Source: Anisus vortex
Taxonomy: Eukaryota; Mollusca; Gastropoda; Planorbidae
Length of the DNA: 64,000 nt
Direction of reading: 5' to 3'
NCBI GenBank assembly: GCA_949126835.1
Contig: OX421494.1
Span: 19,868,696 to 19,932,695, forward strand
Every line of letters begins with the position of its first letter. Within the stretch, counting starts at the first letter, position 1. The notes beneath the pieces were generated by a model. It saw only the letters and a list, made by a program, of their open reading frames with translations, was not told where the DNA came from and ran no database searches. Of this stretch, positions 22,580-35,870 are shown piece after piece. The position numbers and the translations under genes were made by a program.

Positions 22580-23940
22580 CCTAGCTTTAAGTTAATACTT
22601 TTTTAATATTACAACCCAATTTGACCTACAACCTTAAAGAGTATAGGCCTACATTTTAGTATATTAATGTAGTCTCGTAGACTGTGTGCAATATTATATT
22701 CGCCTTATAATGTTACTTATATGTTAACAGTTAACAATCTTACACGAGATACAAATTTTAAGTTTCCCAAAAGTATAAGTATTAAAAATAACTAGTTCGA
22801 GGAAAATACAATATTTTAGAAATTGTCAGTCTAGACTAGGGGGCGGCCACCATGTTTTGTTATTTGGCCGTAGCGTATAAAGAATTTTATTCAAGAAGAT
22901 AGATGGGTCAAAAAGTCTAAAACTGTGTTTACATTATTAATACAATACATTTTAAAAAGTAACAACGACTGTCATTTAAAAAAACTGCTAGGCCCAAACT
23001 AACACGTTTGGCGGGCCATATTGTGGCCAACATGCCGCCTGTTGCCCACCCATGGTCTTGTCCAAAACACACGCACACACAGAAATTGTACAATCGACAA
23101 AACAACAACAACAAAATATGTGATTTAAATTGTATTGTTGAAAGATAAACTAGCTTGAATAAAAGGCAGGATTACTTGGGCTCATCACGCTAGGAATTCA
23201 ATCTGGCTCACACACTTTAGACAATTTCTTTCAGGACATTTCCGCCAATGATGCTTGATGGGACAATGACCTTTTTATTTTTTTCACTAACCTAAACTCT
23301 GTTCCTAAACCTGGATTAGATCTGATTTTCAGCACACTCACTAGAATGTGATAAATTGTCAAAATGTGTGCGTGTTTGTGGGGGGGGGGGAGGGTTGCAT
23401 TGTGTGTTTGTGTGTTTACGTGTTGGTGTGTCTGCAGCGCGAGAAAGAGTGAATTCTATTACTATTCAACATTATTTTTTTTAAATCACCACATTGAAAG
23501 TAGGTCAAACTCTACATGTAGACTTCCGGTAGAAACCAAAAGACAATGGCGGGAAAGAGGCCGTGCATAGTAAGTCTGAGATAATTGCATAGTTCGTCCA
23601 GACATTAATCTCTCGCATGCGTTAACTAGGGGAATGTACTCTGGTCTTCCATCTTCCCCAATCTAGTTATCTCTCATCCTCCTCCCCCCCCCCAAAAAAA
23701 AAAGGAAGGACGGGGGAGGATGGTATTTTTGGTCTGTTTAATAGTTCCCTGTGGTCGATCGCGTTAAGTCAGTGGCGTACCCCCTTTGTATCATGGCGAT
23801 AGTAAATGTAACAATAAGCTCAAGCAGGGGCGTCTCTATGTGTTTCTAATAAAGACACGATGGCAAACAAATTATATCAAAGTAACAATTTAAAAAACAC
23901 CAAAGACAAACAACATCAACAATCTCAGGATTTGGATTGG
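22580..23940. other. Non-coding, nothing recognised
   Basis: No gene or transposon is recognised. It includes a TAGGCCTA palindrome at 22644-22651 and short GT- and A-rich stretches. Short frames here have no coding character. Confidence 0.5.
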
Positions 23941-23943
23941 ATA

Positions 23944-25397
23944 GGATCTGTTACAATCATAATTACAATGGGATCTGTTACAATCATGATGACAATGGGA
24001 TCTGTTACAATCATAATGACAATGGGATCTGTTACAATCATAATGACAATGGGATCTGTTACAATCATAATGACAATGGGATCTGTTACAATTATGATGA
24101 CAATGGGATCTGTTACAATCATGATGACAATGGGATCTGTTACAATCATGATGACAATGGGATCTGTTACAATCATAATGACAATTGGATCTGTTACAAT
24201 CATGATGACAATGGGATCTGTTACAATCATGATGACAATGGGATCTGTTACAATCATAATGACAATGGGATCTGTTACAATCATAATGACAATGGGATCT
24301 GTTACAATCATAATGACAATGGGATCTGTTACAATTATGATGACAATGGGATCTGTTACAATCATGATGACAATGGGATCTGTTACAATCATGATGACAA
24401 CGGGATCTGTTACAATCATAATGACAATTGGATCTGTTACAATCATGATGACAATGGGATCTGTTACAATCATGATGACAATGGGATGTGTTACAATCAT
24501 GATGACAATGGGATCTGTTACAATTATGATGACAATGGGATCTGTTACATTCATGATGATAATGGGATCTGTTACAATCATGATGACAATGGGATCTGTT
24601 ACAATCATGATGACAATGGGATCTGTTACAATCATAATGACAATTGGATCTGTTACAATCATGATGACAATGGGATATGTTACAATCATGATGACAATGG
24701 GATCTGTTACAATCATAATGACAATGGGATCTGTTACAATCATAATGACAATGGGATCTGTTACAATCATAATGACAATGGGATCTGTTACAATTATGAT
24801 GACACTGGGATCTGTTACAATCATGATGACAATGGGATCTGTTACAATCATGATGACAATGGGATCTGTTACAATCATAATGACAATTGGATCTGTTACA
24901 ATCATGATGACAATGGGATCTGTTACAATCATGATGACAATGGGATCTGTTACAATCATGATGACAATGGGATCTGTTACAATTATGATGACAATGGGAT
25001 CTGTTACATTCATGATGATAATGGGATCTGTTACAATCATGATGACAATGGGATCTGTTACAATCATGATGACAATTGGATCTGTTACAATCATAATGAC
25101 AATTGGATCTGTTACAATCATGATGACAATGGGATCTGTTACAATCATGATGACAATGGGATCTGTTACAATCATAATGACAATGGGATCTGTTACAATC
25201 ATAATGACAATGGGATCTGTTACAATCATAATGACAATGGGATCTGTTACAATTATGATGACAATGGGATCTGTTACAATCATGATGACAATGGGATCTG
25301 TTACAATCATGATGACAATGGGATCTGTTACAATCATAATGACAATGGGATCTGTTACAATCATGATGACAATGGGATCTGTTACAATCATGATGAC
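23944..25397. repeat. 27-bp minisatellite, about 54 units, higher-order
   Basis: The unit is GGATCTGTTACAATCATGAT plus GACAATG, at an exact 27-base period over 1.45 kb. Point variants (CATAATG, ATTATG, ACAATTGG) recur in a fixed order, giving a higher-order period of 8-9 units. The unit is a multiple of three without stops, so at least two frames on each strand stay open over about 500 codons. These are not considered genes. Confidence 0.95.
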
Positions 25398-25399
25398 AG

Positions 25400-26200
25400 G
25401 AAGAGAAAGAAAGAGACAGGAAGAAGGAATTCGACAGTGTCATGGGTTTATATATGCTTAACGAAAACGTCTGATATTTTTCCGTTATAGTTGTTTATTT
25501 TAAAACGAAGTATACTATATTTAGTTTCTTATACAGTCAGCGATACAGATATACTAATGTTTGAGGACATGTAAATCTCAACTGGCATCTGAATTAGATA
25601 AATGTAACTCATCCATGTAAATAACTGCAGATATTGACATCCACTCACAGGAAACAATAGATATCTACTCGCTTGAATTTAGTTAATTAGCCAATCTCAG
25701 ACAAACATTATTGCCCCTCTCAACCCTTCTATTGCCAAATCACCCAACAACACAGAACATTTAAAAATAAGACACATCCTTATGTTTGTCTGGCATAGAC
25801 TGCAAGAGAGCAACCATTTCTATAGCCTTGTGGACGTAGGATTTAGCATGACATTGAACAACCATGTCCATAGCCTTGTTGAAAGAAGAAAAATATCTAT
25901 GTTAAAATTCAAATGGTTTAAACAGAAAAAAAACAACAACACGACTTCCAACAAAGGTTAATTTTCGTTGTTTTTTTTTAAATAAAGATTACATTGAATG
26001 AAATCTTATATCCCTCGCGTGGCATTTCGATGGTGGATGGGCAACTGTCGGTATCGGACACCCCATCCTCCCTCCGAGCATTGATATTATTGTGTTAACA
26101 TTATAACTTCGCGCCCCTGAACCTAAGAATTCTCTTCACTAACTCCCAAAGGTTGTGGCGCCCCACACAACGGCAGTAGTATCAGAAATAAAATCATTAA
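25400..26200. other. Non-coding, nothing recognised
   Basis: AT-rich DNA without recognised genes or repeats, apart from AAT-type simple sequence at about 26200-26230. Confidence 0.5.
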
Positions 26201-26204
26201 ATAT

Positions 26205-26945
26205 TAAACAAATAAATAATAATAAATAATAACGGTGCTTATATAGCGCATATCCCGTTGGTGACAGTTCTATGCGCTGACGACAGTTACAGAATACAGA
26301 CAACGAAATATGTAACAATACGCTAATTCTGCTGACGAAATAGGTGAGTCTTCAGCCGGTTCCTGAAGGTGTCATAGCTAGGGCTCAGGCGAAGCTGTAG
26401 TGGGAGGTGATTCCAAGCGGACGGTCCTGCGTAGGAAAATGAACGTTCACCAGCGGACACTAACCTCACACGAGTGATCCGCAGAGTAAGCGCTTCAGAA
26501 GCCGAACGAAGTGGGCGGGACTGGGTGTAGAGCTCCAGACAAGAGCGAAGGTAATCCGGGGCACAGTTATTCAGGCACTTATAGCAGAGAGAAGCCAGCT
26601 TATATGAGATCAGGTTGTTGATGGGTAGCCAGTGCAGAGATCGGAGCAGAGGAGTGATATTATTTGACTTCTTCTTGAGAACTAGTCGGGCTGCGCAGTT
26701 CTGGATACGTTGGAGTCCTTGAAGGGGGGAGGCTGAGAGACCAGCCAAGAGCGAATTGCAATAGTCCAAGCGGGAAAAGAGGAGAGAGATGATGAGCTTA
26801 ACACAAGCTTCCTTTGTGAGATAACGACGAATGGCGCAGATGGAAGAAGCAGATTTTGGTGAGGAAGGAGATGTGGGACTGCATGTATAGCGTGGAGTCC
26901 AGATAGACGCCAAGGAACTTGACAATCGCGGAAAAAACAACTAAT
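26205..26945 (-). mobile_element. 5'-truncated CR1/L2-like LINE, ORF2 C-terminus
   Basis: The minus-strand frame 26940-26323 encodes the typical post-RT region: SRLDYCNSLLAGL, RIQNCAARLV, LHWLPI, RPLRSASE and WNHLPLQLR, ending in LKTHLF. The preceding bases encode KFLGVYLDSTL and FHLRHSS in another frame, so at least one frameshift lies near 26830-26850. The 3' tail ends in a TTATT-type short repeat near 26205. It is a dead 5'-truncated copy. Confidence 0.85.
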
Positions 26946-26949
26946 TCTG

Positions 26950-28440
26950 AAGGTAAATAAAAACGGTTTCCTAAATCTCAATATATTGCATGTAAGCAAA
27001 TAATACATTTTATGAAATAGAGTCGCATTGTAACTTAAATCGAGCACATCACCGAAATGGTTTCGTTTATAAGGATGATTACGGCTTGGCTAACCGGGAT
27101 GCGAACCAATAGCTTGCGGAACTTTAGTCTCCAAATGTCTTTTTAAGTTTTAGTCGCACGGAGAATAATAAAAGGAAACAAATTATTTCAAACTACTTCA
27201 TTCATGGCAAATAACTAACCCAAACAAACAATGTAAAGTACTTATGAGTAATGAAAGGTGATCTTGGAATACTTAAATTGATGAAGTAATTAATAAAAAA
27301 CAAAATACATTAGGATTTCAAAAAAGGAACTTTTACAAATGTAATAAGAATATAAAACTAAAATGCTTGTCATGATGTGAAATTAATTAGGCAAAGTTTA
27401 GTCCTTTGTAATTAGTTACGCATAAGTTTAATTATAATGGGCGTGTATGGGATAAATCCTTTTCCCCTACAAACTCCCCCCTCCCCCACACCCTATCCCT
27501 CTCTCTCAGCCGCTTGGTCAGGCCGTGACGTACATAGATAATCTAATGTTTCTCGCCGCCAGCACCTGTGTTACCCACCCTCGTCATCTATTGTTTGCAA
27601 CTGGGAAGGGCTATGGTGTCCAGTGTTGCACACTAGGGCGCCCATGGTCGTTCAGCCGAATCTTGTTTGTGATAGCAATTTGGGCCTATTGTTTGTCGTC
27701 GCGAGTCACGCGCAGCACTTAGTTAGGATCCTTTGTTTAAGACACGAGATGTACCAAATTGTGGAAGATAGTAAATGTGGTGACAGGCCACGCCTCTGGA
27801 CCAATCATTGTGTAGACAATTATGTAGACCTTTATTGCCATTGGAGGACAATATGCACTGAGTCGCCTTTTTAGACTGACCAGTGGGCAGATATAAGGGA
27901 CAGGTTTTATGTTGTTAAGGAGACTGGACACTTCTTCTCAAAATGTTGCATGACGTTATTCCATATTGGATTTTTGCGTAAACTGTTCACTTGGAATTAC
28001 TGTGTTGTGAAGTCGTGCTTATATATTATTCTTTTCCATGTATTGATGTTTATGTGCTTGGATAAAATTGATGTGTTGTGGACACCTTATTATCTCTATA
28101 CGTAAGAGTGACTATGTAAAATAACCACGTTAATACCGGCAATAAACGTTCGACTTATATACTTACTTAACTTGAACTCGTTTGTTCTGATTGAGTGTGC
28201 ATGAGAATACGTGAAGCAAGAAAGGTAGACCGCCAGAGAAACGGCACGTTAAATAAAAATATCAAACTTTGTTGATGCAACAAGTCTAGTTCAGCCAGCA
28301 GCCGTCATAGCCCATAGACAACGAACCAAGTGAGGTGGGATTATAGCGTGTGAGAAGCACAGTAACGAGCGCATCGTACTGGCCACACAATCCCCTCATC
28401 ACAATGCTATCTCACATTAGTTAGGCCTATACTAGAATAG
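26950..28440. other. Unassigned region, moderately GC-rich at 27500-28160
   Basis: Between about 27520 and 28160 the sequence is more GC-rich than its surroundings and ends with CAATAAACG, a poly(A)-signal-like motif. It could be a solo LTR or a non-coding transcript end, but I see no paired LTR, primer-binding site or frame. The rest is AT-rich and unrecognised. TAGGCCTA occurs at 28422-28429. Confidence 0.3.
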
Positions 28441-28469
28441 GTAGCATCTGTACGGGATCCATCAACTAA

Positions 28470-30690
28470 AGAACACATGAAAAAAGAACAAATTAAAAAA
28501 AGAGCTGCAAGGTTCATAACCAGTGAATATTCACAACTAACAAGAGTAACACCATTAGTCAAATCACCAAACATAGAAACACTAGAGCGGGTCGGCAACC
28601 TAGGGAACGCGTGTCAAACTTGGCACGCAGAGCGATTTTCAATGGCACTTGCGAGACCTCCAAGAGTGTTTTGTTTTAAACTGATTTTCTGTTCTGAATA
28701 AGGAAAACTGACTCTTGAAGACGATGTTTCTGAATTACATAGCCACACATTTCAGTGAGTTGAGTAAAATCAATTTTAAAACATTTAACTATGTGTACTT
28801 CCCCTTATTAAGGCATATATTAAGATATATAGTTGGGCTTTTTAGAATATAGTTTGAAGCACTCAAAGCGGAGTTTTCTAAACAAAGGCAAGACTTTCAA
28901 ATTAATGGAATCATTTTTTCATACCACATCAAGCCTAACTGGTTTGATCTTACTACAACCTTCTTAGATGTACCTATATGTAGATGTATTTTAAGTGTTG
29001 GGATATTGACGATTTTAAAACGATACCAGTTGAAATTTAAATGTGCCAAAATAAGGAAGGAAGCTGCCTAGGAAAGTTCTCAGCTTTTCTCAACTGCCAG
29101 GCATTCGCTCTACTTCCAGCTATTGGTTCAACTTACACTTACACTTGTGAACATTATTTATTGCACATGAAAGCTGTGTTAAGCATTCAAAACGGTCTTT
29201 TACAATGCACTACCCAGAAATGACTAAATATTTATCTGCAATTATAAAATAGCGAAGAGCACAATTCAAGAAAAGGTGCTCATTAACCATAAGGAGTTTT
29301 TCTTTTCAACAATAGCCTAATAATGACAACAATTGCATAATTTAATGCTACTAAAAAGTCTCTTATATTTATTTTTTTTTAAATTGTTTTAGAATAACTT
29401 ATATTTATGCTTAATTATAGAAGATGGGCATAAAAACTATTTTAAATGTAATTAGTCCGTATCAAATTAAATGGACAAACAATTAATAATTAATTCATGA
29501 AATGTTTATTTACAACTGTTTAACGTAAATTAATTGTATCTCTCTAATAAAATCTTGTAATGAATACCATATTTCTGGAATTGTATAAGAAATAATAATT
29601 AGTCAGTAATATTTGTTATATTACAAAACATAACTTGTTTGGCATCACTAATGAATCAAATTTAGCAGCTTTTTTAATTTAAGGGAAATAATTAGCCCGT
29701 TTTTTTTTTGCGCTAATGTTTCTAATATTATGTTTCTAATGTTTCTTTTATAAAAGACTAAAAGGCATACAACTTAAAACTTTATAATCACCAAACTGTA
29801 AAAAGTATTTGAAAATTATATAAATATTATGTTACTAAAGAATTATAAGCTCATTAGTTAAACATTACATTAGCTACCTAGTTTGTATGATTACTAGGTA
29901 TTAATTCCGTTCAACGATAATCTGTTACAATCGTTGGTATATCTAAACAAATTAAAGAAATTTTCAGTTATAACTGAGAACAATATATTATAATCAATAC
30001 AAGCAGGTGCTAGATCCTCATCTTGATAGCCAAATGATAATGTTTACAAAATAATTACCATAAAGGAAAGTTAAGTAATAAAATATTGTATTTGGTATAA
30101 ATGCAAATAAAAAGGATGATAATCACTAAAACGTTAATTTTTTAAATATTAAAACGCTTTAATGATTCTCTTTATAAATTTCCTTTGCTTTTGGCCTTGG
30201 TCTTGTCATAGAGTTAAATAAATTATCTTATAAATTATTATAAAACAAGTAAAATAAAGCAGCTTGACATTTAGGCTGTTGGCACACGAAATGATTTAGA
30301 AATCCTAGTTTGGCACACTATTAGCAAAAGGTTGCCGACCCCTGCAATAGAGGACAGAAGGTCAAAGATTAATAATACATAAGGCATTAAACTCTAATTT
30401 AGAAAAAGGCCTACAACCCAGTAACAACCTGTTGCAAAGCTCAGATGAACATAACGACAAAAACACTTTCCTTATCCCTTATGCGAGAACAAACGCACAT
30501 AAGTATTCTTTTTTCCCCGAGTGCCATTCGGGCATGGAATGGGTTGTCTGAACGAACCAGGAAAACCAGCAGCATTTAAAACTTTAATAAAAATGCAAAA
30601 CTAGACTCGGACCATGGATGATCGTATGACGCAATAATCTTCTTTATAGAAGGAGCGTCTGTAATGTATTAGATAATACTAAAAGAAAAA
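28470..30690 (+). mobile_element. LINE 3' fragment split by a hAT insertion
   Basis: The left part (to 28587) encodes KKRAARFITSEYS, as at the end of CR1/jockey-like ORF2. The right part (from 30353) contains SPSAIRAWNGLSE and then a 3' tail with GCAATAATCTTC...GAAGGAGCGT at 30640-30660. The two halves are interrupted by the element at 28588-30344. The right half has several stops. The tail is shared with 35812-35863. Confidence 0.7.
28588..30344. mobile_element. Non-autonomous hAT-type element (1757 bp)
   Basis: The left end CGGGTCGGCAACC and the right end GGTTGCCGACCCCTG are inverted. The flanking 8-mers CACTAGAG (28580-28587) and CAATAGAG (30345-30352) match at 7 of 8 bases. The body is homologous to 15100-17069. 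No transposase frame is found. It sits inside a LINE tail and so is younger than that LINE. Confidence 0.8.
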
Positions 30691-31094
30691 ACTCGTTTCA
30701 GTATCGCAATCAATATAAAACAACATGGATTGCAATATTATGTGAGTACCACTTGATATAACTTGAAGTGAATCGCCCTGGCTTTCATTGCATATTAGTT
30801 CACTGGTATCGTATTACTGTAATGTATCGATCTGAAATGTAAGTAGTTACCAGGGGTTAGCTTTTAAAAAAAAAATTATTGACGCCAACTGCTTGTAGTT
30901 TGGTGGGAATATAACCACGCAACACAGGTACTCGGCCATTATGAAGTGGCTGGCTGGAGGAAGTGACGCTATTATTGGGGTATTCTGGGATTAATGACGT
31001 AAACCCCTTCTTATACTTTATTTCCCTTACTCAATTTACCAGTCTCTTCTGGCTTTATTGCTATATTTATCTTTTAAAAAATAAAATGGACTAC

Positions 31095-32150
31095 TTTTGT
31101 CTATCTCTATCCATTTATCCACTTATCCATCTATCGATCTATCAATTAATTCATCTATCCATCTATCTTTCAATCAAACTATCCATCTATTAATTAATTC
31201 ATCTATCCATCTATCTATCAATCAATCTATCCTTCTATCTTTCAATCAATCTATCGATCTATCTTTCAATCAATCTATCGATCTATCTATCAATCAATCT
31301 ATCCTTCTATCTTTCAATCAATCTATCCATCTATCTTTCAATCAATCTATCCATCTATCTTTCAATCAATCTATCCTTCTATCTTTCAATCAATCTATCC
31401 ATCTATCTTTCAATCAATCTATCCATCAATCTATCAATCAATCTATCCATCTATCTTTCAATCAATCTATCCATCTATATATCAATTCGTCTATCCATCC
31501 ATCTATCAATCAATCTATCCATCTCTCAGATAATTCAAATATCCATCTATATATCAATCAATCTATCCATCGACCTTTCAATCAATCTATCCATCTATCA
31601 ATTAATCCATCTATCCATCTATCCATCAATAAATCTATCCATCTATCTATCAATCAATCTATCGATCTATCTTTCAATCAATCTATCCATCTATCTATCA
31701 ATTCATCTATCCATCTATCAATCAATCTATCCATCTCTCAATTAATCCATCTATCTATCAATCAATCTATCCATCCATCTTTCAATCAATCTATCCATCT
31801 ATCAATTAATTCATCTATCTTTCAATCAATCTATCTATCTATATATCAATCAATCTATCTATCAATCAATCTATCCATCTATCTGTCAATCAATCTATAC
31901 ATCTATCTTTCAATCAATCTATCCATCTATATATCAATCAATCTATCCATCTATCTTTCAATCAATCTATCCATCTATATATCAATCAATCTATCCATCT
32001 ATCTTTCAATCAATCTATCCATCTATATATATCAATCAATCTATCCATCTATCTTTCAATCAATCTATCCATCTATAAATCAATCAATCTATCCATCAAT
32101 CTTTAATTCATCTATCCATCTATCTTTCTCTATCTGTCAATCCATTAATA
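31095..32150. repeat. ATCT/ATCA-type simple-sequence array
   Basis: About 1.05 kb of CAATCAATCTATCCATCTAT-like units with variable 4-base steps. The plus-strand frame rich in INQSIHLS is a product of the repeat. Confidence 0.9.
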
Positions 32151-32374
32151 TCCAGCTTTTCATCTTAGGGTTACGTATGTTGTCACCATGCATTATCCAT
32201 TAATTTTTGTATATAGCCTACTGATATTTGCAGTTACAGACACTCCTTATATATGCCTACATAAGATCATTGCACCTAACACTTATCTTAGCTTACCCGT
32301 AGAAGAAGCTCCTTCTATATACAAGATTATGACGACCCACGCTTATTTAAAATCTTATATTTTACATACACTCC

Positions 32375-32500
32375 CGTAAGGAAGAAAGGCAAATATGCAT
32401 TCGTTCCTGCATATGGGATAAGAAAAATAAGAAAATATATTGTATGCCTATGTCTCTCTGAGTATTGCAATACATTATTGTTGTATTTCTAAGTTAGAGT
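32375..32500 (-). mobile_element. LINE fragment, minus strand
   Basis: The reverse complement resembles 1-120 and 30430-30540 (TTATCCCATATGCAGGAACG and a CAATACTCAGAGAG block). It is short and decayed. Confidence 0.4.
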
Positions 32501-33051
32501 TCAATGCTTTATGTATCTGATCCCATTCCCACCCCCACCCGCCCCAAAGGGTGTTAAATCTGTCCCAGAAGCCCCTGCTTAATCATCACGTGAGCACAAT
32601 AAGCATTATTGATTCTTGAATGATTCAAGAAAAAAAGAAAAGAAAAAAGCTGTTGTTGCATGTCAAGTAAAATTGTGGCTTTTTTTATGTCGGCCATGCA
32701 AAAAACAACAACTACAAAAAAACAAACCATATAAAATATGTATGACAGTGGGGTAACGATTTAGCTCAAGGCCACGCAGTTGGATGTACTTTTTTAGCCG
32801 CTGCCCTTTATCTTTTGAAGAAAAATATCTTAGAACTAAATTGCTTGCAACAAGCTTCTTCTCCCCCACCCCATTCTTCTCCCCCACCCTTTTAATTTTT
32901 TTATTTGTTTGTGTTTCAAATATTTTTATTTTCAGTAAGCAACAGAGAAAAAAACAACAACTAAAAAAAAAACAATAGAAATTATTAATAATCCCTAAAT
33001 AGGTTTGCACATGCACATTTAGGGTCTTACTCCTATGTTTTGCAATTCGCA

Positions 33052-33519
33052 AATCAATATAGGTCTTGTGTAGCAATGGTGTGTCTAAATCAATATAGGT
33101 CTTGTGTAGCAATGGTGTGTCTAAATCAATATAGGTCTTGTGTAGCAATGGTGTGTCTAAATCAATATAGGTCTTGTGTAGCAATGGTGTGTCTAAATCA
33201 ATATAGGTCTTGTGTAGCAATGGTGTGTCTAAATCAATATAGGTCTTGTGTAGCAATGGTGTGTCCAAATCAATATAGGTCTTGTGTAGCAATGGTGTGT
33301 CCAAATCAATATAGGTCTTGTGTAGCAATGGTGTGTCCAAATCAATATAGGTCTTGTGTAGCAATGGTGTGTCTAAATCAATATAGGTCTTGTGTAGCAA
33401 TGGTGTGTCTAAATCAATATAGGTCTTGTGTAGCAATGGTGTGTCTAAATCAATATAGATCTTGTGTAGCAATGGTGTGTCTAAATCAATATAGGTCTTG
33501 TGTAGCAACGGTGTGTCTA
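33052..33519. repeat. 36-bp minisatellite, 13 units
   Basis: Thirteen nearly identical 36-base units start AATCAATATAGGTCTTGTGT. The period is a multiple of three, so both strands are open (NQYRSCVAMVCL on plus, LDTPLLHKTYID on minus). A block of three to four units shares TGTCCA in place of TGTCTA, showing local homogenisation. There is no evidence of a gene. Confidence 0.95.
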
Positions 33520-34179
33520 AATCAGAGTGTGATGTGAAAAGAGGTAGATAATCTTTCGCTGATATTTTCCTCACATCCTTTATTGGCCAGTCTCAATGGG
33601 TCACGGATCTAAACTCGAAATGAAGCAATCAAGGAACTGACCAACCACCTAGAGGGTCCTACTGTTGATGTCCTTAAATGTCCCCCCGAAAGAAAAAGCA
33701 ATTTGTTTATTTTGGGAATATCTTGGAATTTAAGGGGAAAAGAAAGCGAAAGGGTTGGAAGGGTTGTCTGATACTTGGAAAGAGCGGGGGTTGCGGCGTT
33801 TGTATGTGGGCAGTGAGTCAGTTAAATGTTTCTGATCGTAAACCCATGCTGGTTGAATTGTAGATAAATCTATTGTCACAATCATGAAGTAAAATACATC
33901 GAAAGTTATCTTTTTTTTTTCAAACAATCATGACATCATTTAAAACTTCCGTTGTATTATGACATACCCTTTTTCTTAATACATTCATATGATAATGTCA
34001 TTCTGTTCTATTCAAGTTTCTTGTTGACAGATAGGAATTTATGTTTTGAGTTGCTAGAAACAATATTAATGTTTTGCGTGCATTAGACAATGTTCCGGGC
34101 TGTCAGATGCAGATCTTATGTTTTCGGGTTTTAAGATACAAAACTTATATTTTGAGTTACTAGAAACAGTATAAGTAAG

Positions 34180-34450
34180 TTAAGTTTCCGTTTTCGAAGA
34201 AACAATTTGTAAGTTTAGGGTTGCAAGAAGCAATATATACGTTCCGGGTTGCAAGAAACAATATCTTAAGTGCAAAGTTGCAAGAAACAATGCGTAAGTT
34301 CCCGTTTGCAAGAAGCAATTTGTAAGTTTAGGGTTGCAAGAAGCAATATATAGGCCTATGTTCCGGGTTGCAAGAAACAATTTGTAAGTGCAAAGATGCA
34401 AGATACCATATGAAAGTTCCCGTTTGAAACAACCATTGTAAGTGCAAGGT
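34180..34450. repeat. Degenerate tandem repeat (GTTGCAAGAAxCAAT family)
   Basis: Units of about 30 bases centred on GTTGCAAGAAACAAT alternate with TTTGTAAG or GTTCCGGG spacers. A longer unit of about 120-130 bases occurs twice. Confidence 0.8.
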
Positions 34451-35429
34451 TGCACAATTTGTATGTTCATATTCGTCCGAAACCGAACTTGTGTTTCGGT
34501 TTTGCAATATTTACGTTTTGTATTTTTTTTCGTTTGTTGCCAACACGCAGTAATCAAGACCATGAGTATCAGCATTACTTCCCCCTCCATCTTCCACCTG
34601 CATGTTCCTAAAGCATTAGTAGACAGCCATTATCGAAAAAAAATATTCTAAACTTTGGTAAACAATAACTTTTGTATGTTGAAGTCTGATTCTTTTTCTT
34701 GAAATTATATTTTTTATATTACATTTTAAAGTTTAAATTCAGCGTGTAAAAAGAAAACAACAGAAAATTAAGAACACGATTCTACCATTAATTTATTTTC
34801 TTGTAAAAAAAAAATCAACATAAATATCAAAAATAAATTGAAAGTTTACTTTGGGTTTAGATTTAAGTGTGTTTTCTTTATTCTTTTTAAAAAATTCTAC
34901 ATTTCATGCAACCGTTCTACTAACAGGCAAATTAGCCGATGGGAGGTTCTTTTAAATAACGTATCTGTACTTTTAGTGTGTTCTGTTAATCTAAACACGT
35001 ATAATATCTGAATGTGTCCAGTCTAAGGTTAAACTAGTTAAATTCTAAATATTCTATACCAGTAAATTTTTTACATTATTCAATCTTCATTTCATTTTCT
35101 TTTGACATGTTAAGAAAACATTTATGTTGTTATATGTCAAATCGGAGAGTAAATCTCTTAGTAAATGCTCAAGCAAAAAACCTAGACTTAAGGACGAGAA
35201 TTGGAAACACATGTTCTCATATCTGTCACGGGATGAAAGCAAAGTAAAACATCTCGCTGTGTACAGTGTAGAGAACATAATAAATTTTGCTCTAAACTTT
35301 TACTTTAGCAAGCACCAACATTGTTCTTATCCCATATGCAAGAATACATGCATATAATTACTCTTTCTTCCCTAAATGCAGAGGAGATGAAACTGCATCA
35401 AAGAACAAAAAATGGACAAGTAACCACCC

Positions 35430-35870
35430 AGAACACGACTAAAATGACTTCTACTACAACCTTTCTAGACAAGCCAAAAAATTATTAGAACCGGGCATAA
35501 CAGACTAAGACAACATATGTTCCGAAGGCACCAGTGAAGATTGCCCATGTGGGATGTCTCCTTAGAACACAGAACATGTGCTCCAAGCCTGTTTTCTTTA
35601 TGAAATTGCTGAAACCGGTTCAGGCATCAGAAATGAGACAGACCTGGAAACCACCATTGCTATAGGCCTTGTTGTTTGAACCCCTCCATTATCAAATATT
35701 GAGAACGAAGAAGAAGAAATGACATTTAGGCATGAAATAGATTTCCTAAATAAACAAAAAAAAACATAACATAATTTAAAACAATAATCACAATGCAGGA
35801 CTTTATGTAGACCACGGATAAGCGTAGGACGCAATAATCTTCTGTATAGAAGGAGCGTATGTAAGAAGAA
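35430..35870 (+). mobile_element. LINE C-terminal fragment and 3' tail
   Basis: Translated pieces include EPGITD / LRQHMFRRH and CPCGMSP...TEHVLQAC, a Cys-rich motif typical of LINE ORF2 ends, in broken frames. The 3' tail (35812-35863) matches the tail at 30612-30668. A frame upstream (35124-35357, KSLSKCSSKKPRLKDENWKH) may belong to the same or another mobile element; I do not recognise it. Confidence 0.6.

Noticed and set aside
23890..25461. Long open frames on both strands over the 27-bp array
   Set aside because: The unit is a multiple of three without stops, so several frames are open automatically; there is no independent coding signal.
27520..28160. Solo LTR
   Set aside because: An AATAAA-like motif and higher GC are suggestive, but I found no TG...CA boundaries with a duplication and no partner copy.
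31097..32203. 368-codon frame rich in INQSIHLS
   Set aside because: Pure product of ATCT/ATCA simple sequence.
32663..33574. 303-codon minus-strand frame with LDTPLLHKTYID repeats
   Set aside because: Thirteen 36-base repeats account for the repeat core; both strands are open and the flanking parts are low-complexity.
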